DNA from: Hydnum rufescens UP504
Taxonomy: Eukaryota; Basidiomycota; Agaricomycetes; Cantharellales; Hydnaceae
Direction: 5' to 3'
Length of the DNA stretch: 63,319 nt
Assembly: GCA_014904985.1 (NCBI GenBank)
Contig: MU129105.1
Span: forward strand, 1 to 63,319
Part shown: positions 10,401-20,469 of the stretch, piece by piece
Numbering within the stretch: position 1 is the stretch's first letter
Layout: every line of letters starts with the position of its first letter
Program-made: the position numbers and the translations under genes
The notes under the pieces: generated by a model
What the model saw: only the letters and a program-made list of their open reading frames with translations
Databases searched by the model: none
What the model was told of the DNA's origin: nothing

Positions 10401-12838
10401 CGCCTGCTTCAAAACATCGAGGCCCAGACGGTTTATCGCGACGTCCACAAGCGAGTCAAGATTCGGACGAATCTGAAGCAGAGTCTGATATTAGCGAGAC
10501 TATCAAGCTGGTCAAAGTACCAAAAGACGACTTATCTGAAACCTCAGACACTGTGGAAGACCCGATCTTGCGATTTACGACCTTGAATCGATTATCGGGA
10601 GAAAGAAACTCTCTTGAAGTCGATTGGGTGCAACCCGATTGTGTGTCTAGCGAAACTCCGGATGATGAATTCTCGCTCGAAGCCTTTGAGGGCGAAGCAT
10701 TCGTACCTGCTGAAGACGAGTCAACAAAGAAGTTAACTCATAAGCATAAGATCTATGAGTACGACACTTCCGAATACTGGGATGAAATCCTGGCGTACCT
10801 TACGAGTCTAAAGCTTCCTGAGGATCGAAAGCGAAGGAACCACATAGCCAACCAGGCTAGGCACTTCTTTATTCTGGAACAAATGCTCTGGCGACGTAAT
10901 GGTGACAAGCCGCCTCTTCAAGTTGTATTGAGCAAAGAGATCCGTACTAGGATTTGTCGAGACGCGCACGACGAATCCGGACATCGAGGGCGAGACCCGA
11001 CCTTTCGTAAAGTCAGAGACTCGTACTGGTGGCCTAACATGTACAATTTTGTCGCTCAGTACTGCCTGACTTGCCATGAATGCCAAATGCGATCGACTTA
11101 CAGGAATACGATTCCTATTCAACCGCAGTATACTCGCACGTTACTCAGGCGATTCGATATGGACTCGGTCCATATGCCTAAAGGGAAACACGGGTTTAGA
11201 TATGTTGTTGATCTAGTTGACAATCTTACCGGGTTTCTCGAGGCTACGAAGCTGAAAGCTTTATCGTCGGACAAGATCGCCGACTTTTTATTCGACATCA
11301 TGTGTCGATACGGCTGCATTTTCCAGCTTACAATCGATAACGGATCTGAGTTCAAAGGAGCCGTTGAGGGCCTCATGCAGAAATATAAGGTGCCTGTTGT
11401 TAAAATATCACCTTATAATCCTCAAGCAAACGGAAAATCCGAACGTGGACACGCCGTATGGATTAACGCGCTATGGAAGATATCGTCGATCCGAATCTAC
11501 GATTGGCCCGATTATTTAGGCCATGCTATTTGGGCTGATCGGGTGACGGTTAAACGAAACACGGGATACACTCCCTACTATTTGCTGTATGGCCAGCACC
11601 CGCTTATGCCCCACGACGTTAAAGACCGCACTTTCCACTCTTTGGATTGGCCGTCTGTAAAAAGTACCGAAGACCTTCTTGCGTTAAGGATTTTGCAGAT
11701 CAGCAAACGAGATGATCTACTAGACAAGGCCGTGTTAGCAAACGAAAACTCGCGAAGGAAAGCAGCTGCTGCCTTCAATCGGAAACACGCAGCGCGAATG
11801 AGATCCGGGGAATATCGCCCAGGAGAATGGGTTATTGTTTATAACGAGGCCCTAGATACTCAGCATGGTCAAAAAGGAATGGCTAAATGGTACGGACCGT
11901 TTATAATCGTTCAACGAAGGCCGTCTGGCGCGTATATCGTACAACAACCCGATGGTGTCGTCTTGCGCAAGCCAATAGCCTGGAAAAGATTAAAGCTTTA
12001 CCATTTTCGAGAGAACACGGAACCTATCGTTACGAAACCCGTATGGAATTATTACGAGGAAGATCTTGTGATATCCTCTGCAGCCAGACCGGGTGACCGA
12101 CGCAGGCTTAGGCCTTGGGAGATAACGGATCCAGACGAACAAATCGAGTTCTGGAAGTCGAAATACGAGGCGGCCAAACGTCGCGCCTTAGGTTATGAAC
12201 CTATAAAGGAAGAAGATGACGATCTAGACCCGTTTATCGAAGAAGAACGCGAGTTATGGGATTACAGCCGCGGAAAGCTAAACGAGGAAAACGATCAGAC
12301 CCGATTCCCGAATGGGATTAACTTCGTACCTGAGCTGTTTAACTGGTTGCCTTGGGGCACGACATCGAAGCGTCTTTGTGCGAATCTTTGGTTAGGAACT
12401 CCGATGATGCATACTGAAGTATCGAGTTCTGTGAAATCGGAGCATTCCTACATTGAAGGAACACATCGACTAATTGGGAACGATGGGTTAACTGAGATCA
12501 TAATGACGACTAGTGATTTAACAAACCCCGAATTCCTTACCTTCGACTGCAACATGGCAGAACGTTTTCCGCCCGCTGTTTCAACTCGTACAGGCCTAGT
12601 GAGAAGAAAGGATCTTCGCATCGTACATCGGAACGTACGTCGGATAGAGCGACTAGCTTCGAGAACTGGCGTTCCCGTCTGCCTCCGAGTAGGGGCGTGG
12701 AAAAGCGCTCAAGTAGGAACGCAGATAGGCATTCGTCTAGTAAGAAGCCGGTTTCGAGATCCGATACGCCTGAACCCGTTGGAAGGCCAGAATCTTCCGT
12801 TCCGACTGTGGATCGTACCAAGCTTCTTGAAGCCTTGA
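7412..12838 (+). CDS. pol: gypsy-1 pol polyprotein (PR-RT-RNaseH-IN)
   Basis: An uninterrupted 1808-codon frame. Aspartic protease: LIDNGSELNMMG with D205. Reverse transcriptase: residues ~605-730 (LPQGYTNSMQVF; catalytic FVDD with D715/D716). RNase H: ~890-1010 (D896, E937, then LVLDAS and a final GPDGLSRR). Integrase: zinc finger H1186/H1191 and C1218-C1224, then the catalytic triad D1251, D1309, E1344 (34 residues between the last two). A GPY/F-like block (WYGPFIIV) follows at ~1493. No chromodomain was recognised. The last ~80 codons are Arg-rich and probably out of frame; the coding frame appears to shift near 12590. The Met at 7412 may not be the real start, because the gag frame runs directly into it. 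All expected catalytic residues are present. Confidence 0.93.
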   Translation: MHKPTLDDIVVHEKNDPARKRASLAYRFASELQESINIEDLYKSLMDKEVTVRLSDVLGSSFELCKRLQIATKTQRIPVVTEVPQTKNAKVLASSVERGIKLLEAKKGPKRPYVNRPPKDIRTIGLIQVNSDDETSDEYLSDDTEYTSNTDEQAEEYYKHQLEIEHDCIFNTKNSDYSFSPSFLAMVMAKIQGTIMGQSCTMLIDNGSELNMMGQATQVKLELLMDPSGKDWHLRGVSGHQVNLVGLCRDVPVHVGGVPLHHNFFIMPDDIGSKEVILGQPWLFSYSARIDYTHGSGMNLQIWQDRDRDTGRSVKVTLPIMLAPRNILPIELVKCHVKSASNSCSAEVETFEEIPEFPTNISSILSDMGGKLIKLRPVNHDPDILNQALHAPVILDALRTAYHVQNLIQDNQLEAQLMKALINNGLSFARTIGPAEEIARYIMGNRKYKPVGKKVHPVASYNPDFCALVFNPLKLGEFPSLPTNPIKLEDIQYTERITRERLTYILDKIPTGFLTKPETELIAHLIITHSDAFVFEEHERGTFNTEYFPPYEMPTVPHEPWMRKNIRIPLGRMDEVSKLLQEQFDSGKYERSASSYRSAIFAVEKKSGFLRLVHDLQPLNAVTIRDAGLPPRIDEMIEQFTGRTCYCICDLKSGYDSYLLAEKSCDLTTFHGYALGPLRLTRLPQGYTNSMQVFCRATSHMIRSMAPDRANVFVDDCAGMGPRSDYGNVSIPENKQIRRFIFEFATMLQELLIRVKVSGATIAGQKAIIATPRLALLGAVVSKEGAHVSHEINAKLRKWPTCDNSTEVRGFLGTVGVVRRWIKDFAIIAKPLTLLTRKMAPSEFAWSQEAQCSLDELKRLAATAVPIKAIDYDLARAVVSKSQRNDDYGLVSIAVDSSTTGCGWVVSQQVDNVDYPINFGSLTFNNTESRYSQPKLELYGVFRALNAERYRLHGIHFRLVLDASYIAKMINNPGLPNAAMTRWISYILLFDFEVMHSPASKHRGPDGLSRRPQASQDSDESEAESDISETIKLVKVPKDDLSETSDTVEDPILRFTTLNRLSGERNSLEVDWVQPDCVSSETPDDEFSLEAFEGEAFVPAEDESTKKLTHKHKIYEYDTSEYWDEILAYLTSLKLPEDRKRRNHIANQARHFFILEQMLWRRNGDKPPLQVVLSKEIRTRICRDAHDESGHRGRDPTFRKVRDSYWWPNMYNFVAQYCLTCHECQMRSTYRNTIPIQPQYTRTLLRRFDMDSVHMPKGKHGFRYVVDLVDNLTGFLEATKLKALSSDKIADFLFDIMCRYGCIFQLTIDNGSEFKGAVEGLMQKYKVPVVKISPYNPQANGKSERGHAVWINALWKISSIRIYDWPDYLGHAIWADRVTVKRNTGYTPYYLLYGQHPLMPHDVKDRTFHSLDWPSVKSTEDLLALRILQISKRDDLLDKAVLANENSRRKAAAAFNRKHAARMRSGEYRPGEWVIVYNEALDTQHGQKGMAKWYGPFIIVQRRPSGAYIVQQPDGVVLRKPIAWKRLKLYHFRENTEPIVTKPVWNYYEEDLVISSAARPGDRRRLRPWEITDPDEQIEFWKSKYEAAKRRALGYEPIKEEDDDLDPFIEEERELWDYSRGKLNEENDQTRFPNGINFVPELFNWLPWGTTSKRLCANLWLGTPMMHTEVSSSVKSEHSYIEGTHRLIGNDGLTEIIMTTSDLTNPEFLTFDCNMAERFPPAVSTRTGLVRRKDLRIVHRNVRRIERLASRTGVPVCLRVGAWKSAQVGTQIGIRLVRSRFRDPIRLNPLEGQNLPFRLWIVPSFLKP

Positions 12839-13738
12839 AAGACTTGAGCAAAACCGGCGATATTAACCTCGGGTTGCCAAGTCTTCCTGAAGAAAGGCCT
12901 GAGAAGAGACCAGAAATAAGACCCGAGACATCGACTGAGGATAGAACTACCTCAGTTCAAATCGTTAAACGCGACCCGTTTATTAGCGTATCTGACCAAG
13001 TCTTGAAAAACGTCGGAATTGTGGGTTCTCGATTGGCATTCTACGAGAAGGAATGTCACGATCTCCAGGAAACAACCAAAGACGCATTGGAGATCCTGAA
13101 TCGAGAACTTCTGCATGTGCATGATGCGGCGGATGTTCTTACGAAATGAATGGAGGATCTAATCAAAGACTTCAAAAAGACAACATCCGGGGTGTACAAA
13201 CTGATTTGATTCCATTAGCGTTCAGCAAATGCACGCAGTCGAGACGACTCACGCATTAAAAGACGTCCTATTAAGGATCCACTCTGATTCCTTTTCAATG
13301 GAAGATTATTACCTCGCGATCAACGAGTTATTTCGCGGGGCACTCACTTTGATGTCCGTTAAAGTCGACAATGAGGACCCAAGGTTCCTGGCTTTGAAGG
13401 CTGAGATCCAGAGTGTTTTTCACCAATGGAACTCAATAATTCCAACCACGCTGAGTCACGCAATTTGGATGGCCGAAATAGTCGAATATCATCGGCCAGA
13501 AGAAGAAGGAACTGTGGAAGGAGCCAGATTTGACGAACAGACCTATCGCCACTTGTGTTTAAACAGCCGGAGGTCTCGGTCGAAGAGCCATCTTCCCAGT
13601 CGAAAGAACAAGAACGTAGCGAACCTGTTGTCATCGGCAATGCCCTGTCAGAGCTTTAATCACATGATGGCGTATTGTACAATGAAAATATATTTTTGGA
13701 TGCCTGTTGCAAGGGACCATGACTTAGCTGAGGCCTAA
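12555..13738 (+). pseudogene. gypsy-1 third coding region (ORF3), frameshifted
   Basis: After pol, coding-like DNA continues to the 3' LTR. From about 12597 the frame offset from pol reads through a Ser/Arg-rich, then Glu/Pro-rich segment to a TGA at 13147. A second stretch starts by 13229 (QQMHAVETTHALKDVLLRIH). Its likely C-terminus is in a third frame (QPEVSVEEPSSQSKEQERSE), ending near 13658. I do not recognise a domain. Charged and helix-prone composition suggests a structural or nucleic-acid-associated protein. It is not obviously an envelope protein: no signal peptide or membrane segment is visible. Frameshifts may be mutations or sequence errors. Confidence 0.6.
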
Positions 13739-13740
13739 TA

Positions 13741-15382
13741 TGTTGGAGGGATAAATCCCTACACCATAGAAATCCTCATCCGAGGCCATTTTCCCTACGA
13801 ACGAATCAAATTATATGTCACCGCGCTCATTTAATTTTATCGCCATTCATTTATTCAAGAAATCAATTGGATTCCTACCCCTTTCCAACCCATAATATCG
13901 CCTCATTTCTTTTTTAACCATGCTCTTACCAATCAAAATTTATTGACTAATCCGTCGGAAAAACTTCAAAACAGTTCCTCATTCAAAAAAAGGCAGTTTT
14001 ATGCCCTTTACTTCAAAGTTTCCATTTTCTTTGCGGACAAGGCCCAGATTAAAACTTGCCATCTTTCTTTCAAGTTCTGGATGACTTGCCTTGCCCTCTT
14101 TCCAAAAGCCAAATTCCTATTGCCTTTAAGGGCGATGAATGTGCTGAATTATGCTTTAAGACGCGCCGCACCGGCCGGCCTAGTTTTCTAATCTTGCGAA
14201 CTCGCGGCATCCATCAACATATCCAGCAATAGGCGCTGCCACTAACTCTGAAGGAGTATTTTTTTCGCAATTTTTTCTCCGTTTCATTTTTTGAAATCGG
14301 ATCGAACTTTCGAAACGAACCGCGCCCAGAAAAAGATTTATGAAATTCGTACCTATTCGGAAAAACGCTTAACAAAACACAAAAACGAACGGATTCAAAA
14401 ATTGCGGTTTCCCTTGTAAACAAATTATCTTTGCCATGATTCAACTTCTGAAAAGGAGTATTTTTCGAAATTTTCTTCCGTCAGTTTTTTGAAATCGCGA
14501 ATCGGACTCGAAAACGACCATGCCCTGAAAAGCTGTTAAAAAAGCGCATTTCGAAAAAAACGCGTTACCAAGGGCAAAAACGAAGCGGAACCGAAACTTT
14601 CCATTTTCCACAAAAGACAAAAAAAACTCCCTCCCCATGACCTTCCCCCTTTTTTGCTCCACCATTTCAAAATAGCGAATTACTTCCGGCCTTTATTGCT
14701 CCGAATGGAAGAAAGACCCCTCAGGGGTGAACCTTATTTTCCAACTTTTCCTTAAGGGAAAAATTTTGTCCAAGGTTGAAGGAAGGGAAATAGCATGTTA
14801 AAATGTGGCAATCTCCCCTTTTATCTTGAAAAATTGGAAAAATTATTCTCCAGTCGTTTTTTGGAGATTTTAACTTGATTTTTTTTTCTTCTGTGTGTCC
14901 TTAAGTTCCGACTTTTTTTTTACTTCTATTTGAGCTCAAAAGTCTTGGAAATTGTATTATTTAGGGTGCAGCTTAGCACACAAAAATTTCATTAGTTTTC
15001 TCCCCCTCCCTCCAAGTTTTGAAAGCTTCCTTTCGAAAAAGCTTGGCTGGTCCCTGGGTGTTCTTCACTACAAAAACGAATTCTACTCAACTTGACTAAG
15101 GTCTCAAAAAGAAGAATTCTCTAGGGTGGTTTATTTGGAACTGGAAAAGGAAACAACCCATTTCTTCACTAATTTTGCTTGGGGCTTTTGGTTTTGGGGC
15201 TTCACTGCAATTTTTCCCCTGTTTTTTCAAAAAAAAGAAACCTTTCCCCCCACTCGACCCCTGAACATTTTTTTCTGGATTAAGAATCTGTGCATCCCCT
15301 TCTTCCATCCCCCGCTTTCAACATCCGTTGGGTACAAGTTAGTTGGATGGTTCAATAAACCATTTCCTTTGGCTTTTAAACA
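13741..15382 (+). repeat. gypsy-1 3' LTR, inflated by small insertions
   Basis: Starts TGTTGGAGGG directly after GCTGAGGCCTAATA. Its end is recognisable as the same ...CCTGCTTACA terminus with extra bases spread through it (15361-15382). It is 1642 bp versus 1383 bp for the 5' LTR. The excess consists of many one- to four-base insertions, mostly lengthening homopolymers, from about 13900 on; substitutions are comparatively few. Confidence 0.8.
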
Positions 15383-15772
15383 CCGTCTCGATTTTTCCCT
15401 TGTAACCATTCGATGCAAAACAATTTCAACGATTTTTTTTCAGGGTTGTGGTTTACTTCGCAATGGATCGATTAAAGAAATTGGCCTCAAAAAATCAAGG
15501 AAATTTACTTTCCTTTTCGAGTATGGGGAATCATGACAAAAGGATATTGTTTTTACAGGGAAAACCCGCTTTTTTTTGATTCGTTTTGTTTTTTGTGCTT
15601 TATGTAACCATTTCGATTAGGACGATTCTATTTCTTTTCTGCGGCGGCAGTTTCAATTTTCGAGCAAATTTCAATCAAAATTTTTGACGCGAAGAAAATT
15701 TCGAAATATCCTTTAGAGTGACATAACCCCTTTCTTGGAATCATCGTGATGGGGTTCCCCCCAACTTTGTTT
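15383..15772 (-). repeat. Reverse-oriented gypsy LTR fragment (gypsy-2 3' LTR, distal part)
   Basis: Despite many inserted bases, this aligns to the reverse complement of the gypsy LTR (CCCTTGTAACCATTCGATGC, then TTCAGGGTTGTGGT) and to 27171-27384. Its continuation resumes at 17525 after unit R1a, so I read it as the outer part of the gypsy-2 3' LTR, split by R1a. Confidence 0.6.
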
Positions 15773-17524
15773 GGAAGATAAAAAAAAAACATTTTTCCAA
15801 GTATAAGAAAAATGCGCAAAAATACCAACACTTTTCCAAGCCATTGTGACAATCCAACATTGACCAATTAATGAAAAAAAATTTAATTTAAACCGCCTTA
15901 TTGCACAGGAAAAACCGAATTTTCATTTTATAACTCCATCGTTTTGATCAGGAGCAGGTATGCCCAATAATACCACTTTAGTGAAAAAAAAAAGCTACGA
16001 TTTTTCACCAACCCTTTTCCGAACGGTAACCCAAAACCAACAGTGAAACGGACAAAATTTGGCACTCTTTCCAGGCCAATTTTTACTTAAATTTTTAAAA
16101 AAATTTTTTCCAGGGATTTTCCAGTAAAAAAACGAATTAAAACCTCCATTCAGTTTGGCATTTCAAATTTCCTTCCCGCGAACCAAAACCCGCATCTAGG
16201 AAAAGGGATATAAAAAAATCCCGCCCATCCCAACGGTACTAAGCAAGTGAAGAACATATCAAAATTGAACTCTACAGAACAATATTACTATCAGAATCAA
16301 CACCCATCAGTAAAAAATGAATTTCTCTGTCAGTTCGCATCCGATCTGCTCGGAACCACCGCGCCCAGAAAGCTGTTTAAAAATACGCATCAAATGGTAC
16401 CAAGCACGCCTATTACGGATACAAACTGTTGTCTCTGCATCGAATCCCACACCATGCACTTGTTCCTTTTTATTAACCAGTAACAAAAACACCTTAACCA
16501 CTGGACTATGCTCAGATTAATCTCCAGAACCTGGAGATGTTCCTTAATTTCGCTTCCAATGAGCCCCAAAACACATCACAAGACCAGTGACATCATGCTC
16601 CAACCACTCCACAAGCTCAGCAAATTAGTGACATCATTCCCTTTATGAATCCTTTTGTTCTCTTTATGAATGACATCACTATGACATCACACTCTATGGA
16701 TGACTCAGCTATGACCGCATTATGACATCATTTCTTTATTACTCTTTTGTTCTACACTATGACTCCACCATGACATCACTATGATCTCATAGCTTTATTA
16801 CTCTTTTGTTCTTGCTCCATGCACAGCCACCTTCAGATAGGTATATAAGCTAGCAGATTTTCTTGTTCCCCCCCATCTCCTCACTCTGGAAATCAACCAC
16901 TGTTGACTACTGTCTACCATTCTGCTTAATATCTAAAGAACTGTCTATCTAAAGCCATCTGGAGCTAAGTCATCTTCAAGGTTGTTGAGACCAAGCTACT
17001 GGAAGCCATCTACGCGAAATACTGAAGCCAAGGATAGTTGCAGAACCTAAGGTTAGAGTTGCTGGACATCCAAGGAAAAAGTAAGCATAACAAAATACGA
17101 GTCAGGAAAGAAGATTAAAGTATACTAACCAAAACTAACCAAGCACTGACCATTCTATAGCCCACAGATATCTGCATTTTGACTAGGAGGATGTAAACAA
17201 GGACACACAAATATCAATAATCAAACAAACGCAACACAAACATGTATAAGCCTTCCCATAAGCATCCTCCACATATAAGCCTTTCTATAAGCATTCTATA
17301 TGATGTATAAGCCTTCCTATAAGCATCTATGATATATCATTGACTATTGCTAGTCCATATCACATTCCATTCTCCAATAAACACATACATATCTTGCAGA
17401 GAGTGATCAACCATTGAAGTGAACCAACCCATTTGAATAAACAGAAACACAGTCTCCTATCTACACACTGGCTGAACCAGATTTTGATTTGACAGTCATC
17501 AGAGCTCCCAACCCTTCTTCTATA
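15773..17524 (+). mobile_element. R1a: copia-like LTR unit inserted in a gypsy LTR
   Basis: Runs from GGAAGATAAAA to CCCTTCTTCTATA. Closely matching copies are R1b (34182-35835, reverse) and partial R1c (42016-42683). A terminus GATTTGACA at 17494 is followed by GTCATCAGAGCTCCCAAC, which resembles the TATCAGAGC-type primer site of Ty1/copia elements, so most of the unit is probably an LTR transcribed left to right. It carries about three ~160-bp modules, a tRNA-like stretch, TGACATCA repeats (16570-16800) and a TATA box at 16842. The part before ~16250 lies in the poor-quality patch. I did not find the LTR's TG start. Confidence 0.6.
16570..16850 (+). promoter_or_regulatory. TGACATCA repeat cluster and TATA box of R1a
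   Basis: The words TGACATCA, ATGACATCAC and ATGACTC recur many times upstream of GGTATATAAGC (TATA at 16842-16848). TGACATCA resembles a CRE/ATF or AP-1 type bZIP site, so this looks like an LTR enhancer plus core promoter. The same arrangement is conserved in R1b. Confidence 0.5.
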
Positions 17525-17759
17525 CTGCGGGTCCAGAACGAAGGCCAGGCACAGTTGGTGTCATTACATAATCACAATTCTTCACCCTTAAGGCAAAGGA
17601 ACAATGTGGAATGATGGGTTTCGGACGTGCAGGATTTGGACTGTTTCTCCAATGAATGAACAGTTCAAAAATTGAGGACAGGATGGATGGTCAGTCCGTT
17701 TGTTTGTAAAATTGGCCTCGGATGGGGTTTCTATGGTGTAGGGATTTACCCCTCCAACA
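17525..17759 (-). repeat. gypsy-2 3' LTR, proximal part
   Basis: The reverse complement begins TGTTGGAGGGGTAAATCCC at 17759 and matches the gypsy-1 LTR to about 17525, where R1a interrupts it. The adjoining internal sequence (complement of 17760-17773, GCTGAGGCCTAATA) is identical to that before the gypsy-1 3' LTR, so the element boundary is firm. Confidence 0.8.
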
Positions 17760-17797
17760 TATTAGGCCTCAGCTGGGTTGTGGTCCCTCATGACAGG

Positions 17798-19116
17798 TCA
17801 AAAAGCATTTAATTCCATTATGTGAAGTGCCATGATGTGACTAATTATGATGTGATAGCACATTTGGGCACTTGCCGGTTCCAAAAGACGTCTCATCATC
17901 TGTTTGGTCTCATACCTCAATGTGGGTTGTAGGGCTGCGACTGAGGTCCTCTCTGCATGGTCTACAAATAGTATGGCTCTTGGATTTAGTTCAACATACG
18001 TGGTGCTCAACAACTTCAAGTCCTCGTAAAGGAATATGCTATGTGTGGTGTTCTTGGGTACAGCAGATCAGGGATCCGTCTCATTGACATGGGGCAAAAT
18101 AAAGGCAAGTACCCTATGGGCCAAGTGTTTTATCATTTGTAGCTGGTCATCTAACCAGGATCTTGTGTTGGGAGTCACCAATAGGTCGTCCTTCAAGACA
18201 CACACCCAATCTTCTGTACGCTGTTGTTGGACATTGACAATTTCAGATCACTTGAACATCAAGAGCAACAAGGCTTTCAGGATCGCTGTGTATGCCTCTG
18301 TGCATTGGGAACTCATGCTGGCATCATCGTAGGTATGTCTGGACTGTTTTGTATGTGCTATGTCCAACTCATACCGTTCTTCTTTCTCCAGAACAATTCA
18401 CATGTCTTCAAGCACTTTGCCCAAGATCATAACAGCAGATGGGGGCAACTCGACATATCCGGATAATGGCGAACTCATGGAACTGATATGGGGTTCCTTG
18501 CAGCACAACGGTAAGTACACCATTGTTGGGCCTCTCTTTCCGAGTTTGCTAACATCCTTAAACAGGTTTGTCAACTTTGTGTGTTGCAGATCAACAATCA
18601 TCACCTCTTCAACCTCACCATATGTAAAGGTGTGAGCAGGGACTCAACAGGTCAGGCGGCCTCAATGCGTTATTACAGTGTGGAATGGAGGTAAGTACCC
18701 CATGGCCAAGTCTTTTCTTGTAAAGAAATGTCCATCTAACAAAGATGCTTTGTTACAAGTTGGAAATAGGACATTCTTCAAGACCCACACCCGGACCACT
18801 ATACACTGTCATCAGACATTGACTTTATTGGTTAGGTTGAAGATCATGGACATCAAGACAGTGAATATCTTCGTTGTAACCATTGTGTGCTGGAAACCCA
18901 AGCTGGTGCTATCATGGACTCCCTCAAAATCACCATGCCATGTTTGTACAAGGTACACATCTCCTTTGGTTGCAATATTAAGTGTGAGACTCTTTTGGCA
19001 GCAACCTCAAGCAGTTCCCTGAAGGTCACAACAATGGACTCAGACAATTCAATGTGAACAGATGACAATAAATATGCATATGCGATACCAGGCTTAAGGG
19101 GTTTAAACATGTTCAT
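17798..19116 (-). pseudogene. Decayed module repeats at the 3' end of gypsy-2
   Basis: Several short minus-strand frames (17798-18019, 18398-18604, 18853-19116) share a pattern ELNPRAILFVDHAE / ELPPSAVMILGKVLED / ELSESIVVTFRELLEV. These look like separate copies of one ~90-residue segment, now broken by stops. No known domain recognised. They continue the module series seen at 19.1-23.0 kb. Confidence 0.45.
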
Positions 19117-19128
19117 AAACCTTGTGTT

Positions 19129-19992
19129 TCATGGGTAAAATGGTCCTGTTTCTTCAACATTGCCATATCCATCGCGTAAAAGAAGACTTGCTGACATTGA
19201 ATTTATGCAATCGCAGATGTGCTCAGGTCTAATACGCAACCATTCAAGGTCCCATTCATGTAAGGTGGGTGTCTCCTTGTGAAGAACCCGGCTCGCAACC
19301 TCACTCATGCCCTTGAGAAACTCTCCAGGCATGTTGGAGGTTCCGCTTGACAAATTCAAAAACACAACATCACAGTGCATTGTACGAGGTAAGAGCAGTT
19401 TCATCAAATGTATCTCTTGAGTTGTGACAAGGTCCATTAGCAGGATCAGCCACCTAATGCATTGCAGATCGGATTGTCTTGAATCATCAACAATGTTCTC
19501 ACCATGCAAACCAGGACTCAACAATAAATCTGCACAATTGCAGACATGCTTGGAATCGGTATACAACATCGTATTGAGCAGCTTCACAGGTATGTCTATG
19601 GAGATCTCATTCGTTCTTGGCTGTATGAACAAGGCTGGGTGCCCGATTATGGTGCCTAGTTCTTTTAACAAGTTCCTCGGATTCATGTGTAACGGATCAA
19701 GAATCTTTGTTCCCTCAACATCAACATGTTTATTGCGAGAACAAAGATTTCTCCTCAACAAATCTGGACAGTTGCAGATGCGCTCGAATCTGATGCATGC
19801 CATTTCAAGTTCCATATACAAAACCGTGTGTTTCATAGGTTTTCCACTGTTGTTAAGTGAAGTTCTGCCTATTTCCATCTGTGCAAACGAGGTCGGGCAC
19901 TTGGTCATGGCATCAGGCTTGTTGTTTACCAGTAAGTGGGCCTGCGTCATATACAATTCATGAGTTTTGACATGATCCCCCAACAGGATCAA
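19129..19992 (-). CDS. Modular ORF inside gypsy-2 (unknown function)
   Basis: 287 codons without a stop. Three internal segments resemble each other, with blocks LILLGDHVKTHELYMTQAHL / LILLMDLVTTQEIHLMKLLL and cysteine spots ICNCPDLL / VCNCADLL / ICDCINSM about 60-90 residues apart. The same block occurs at 21989-22321 (LILSRDYAKTHEMHTTMAHL). I do not recognise a family. The repetition and position, where pol should be, suggest a module amplified within a non-autonomous element. Whether it is translated is unknown. Confidence 0.5.
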   Translation of the reverse strand: MILLGDHVKTHELYMTQAHLLVNNKPDAMTKCPTSFAQMEIGRTSLNNSGKPMKHTVLYMELEMACIRFERICNCPDLLRRNLCSRNKHVDVEGTKILDPLHMNPRNLLKELGTIIGHPALFIQPRTNEISIDIPVKLLNTMLYTDSKHVCNCADLLLSPGLHGENIVDDSRQSDLQCIRWLILLMDLVTTQEIHLMKLLLPRTMHCDVVFLNLSSGTSNMPGEFLKGMSEVASRVLHKETPTLHEWDLEWLRIRPEHICDCINSMSASLLLRDGYGNVEETGPFYP

Positions 19993-20190
19993 TGGCTTAA
20001 TGCATTCAGAGCATCATGTTTTTGTTTTGTCAAGATTGCTAGGTCCACCCAGGCCACCTTGTAGTATAGATGTATCAAATATGGTAAGTTACCATAGTTA
20101 ATTGATGTATCAACATGGTAACTTGCCACTGTGGTACTTACCATAACTGATACATCAGATACATAGCCCCTAATGCTTCAAAAGAAATGT

Positions 20191-20282
20191 TGCATTTGGT
20201 GGGGTTTGAACCTGCATCCCCTTAACAGGGATGTGTAACCAGACTCAAAGTGCCATCTCAACCATCAGGCCAGCACCACCCT
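20191..20282 (-). ncRNA. tRNA-like (SINE-type) segment, left arm
   Basis: On the minus strand TGGCCTGATGGTTGAGATGG resembles a tRNA A box, and GCAGGTTCAAACCCC a B box, about 50 bp apart as in long-variable-arm tRNAs. It ends in mismatches, so a functional tRNA is unlikely. I read it as a tRNA-derived SINE head. Confidence 0.5.
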
Positions 20283-20469
20283 ATGACACAACCTCTAATT
20301 AGTGCTATAATATCCACTTTTTGTGATTATGTAAACAAAAAATTAATTGTAGCCCTGGTCCCCCTGAGTATGGTGGCAGTGACAGAACCTGTGTAGGTGC
20401 CTTAGTTGTGGAGAAAAATGCAAAATACTTTCCCAGACATGAGTCTTTTTGTAATTTTCAAAAAAAAAA

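Larger units (their letters stand above)
4393..15382 (+). mobile_element. gypsy-1: near-complete Ty3/gypsy retrotransposon
   Basis: Order: 5' LTR (4393-5775), primer-binding region, gag, pol (protease, RT, RNase H, integrase with GPY/F block), an extra coding region, 3' LTR (13741-15382). The RT-RNase H-integrase order is that of Ty3/gypsy. LTR boundaries were set by comparing both LTRs with the gypsy-2 and solo LTRs. No 4-5 bp target duplication is visible (CTGG before, CCGT after), so one flank may be rearranged or misassembled. Internal DNA is notably richer in CG dinucleotides than most of the window, consistent with recent arrival. Confidence 0.9.

Noticed and set aside
12600..12838. Arg-rich C-terminal tail of gypsy-1 pol as a real domain
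   Set aside because: The overlapping frame reads into the longer ORF3 sequence, so the tail is probably out of frame.
12555..13738. Envelope gene (retrovirus-like gypsy)
   Set aside because: No signal peptide, transmembrane segment or cysteine pattern is visible.
13943..15867. Several 60-130 codon frames in the inflated LTR region
   Set aside because: The sequence is a frameshifted LTR with homopolymer insertions; no frame matches a protein family.
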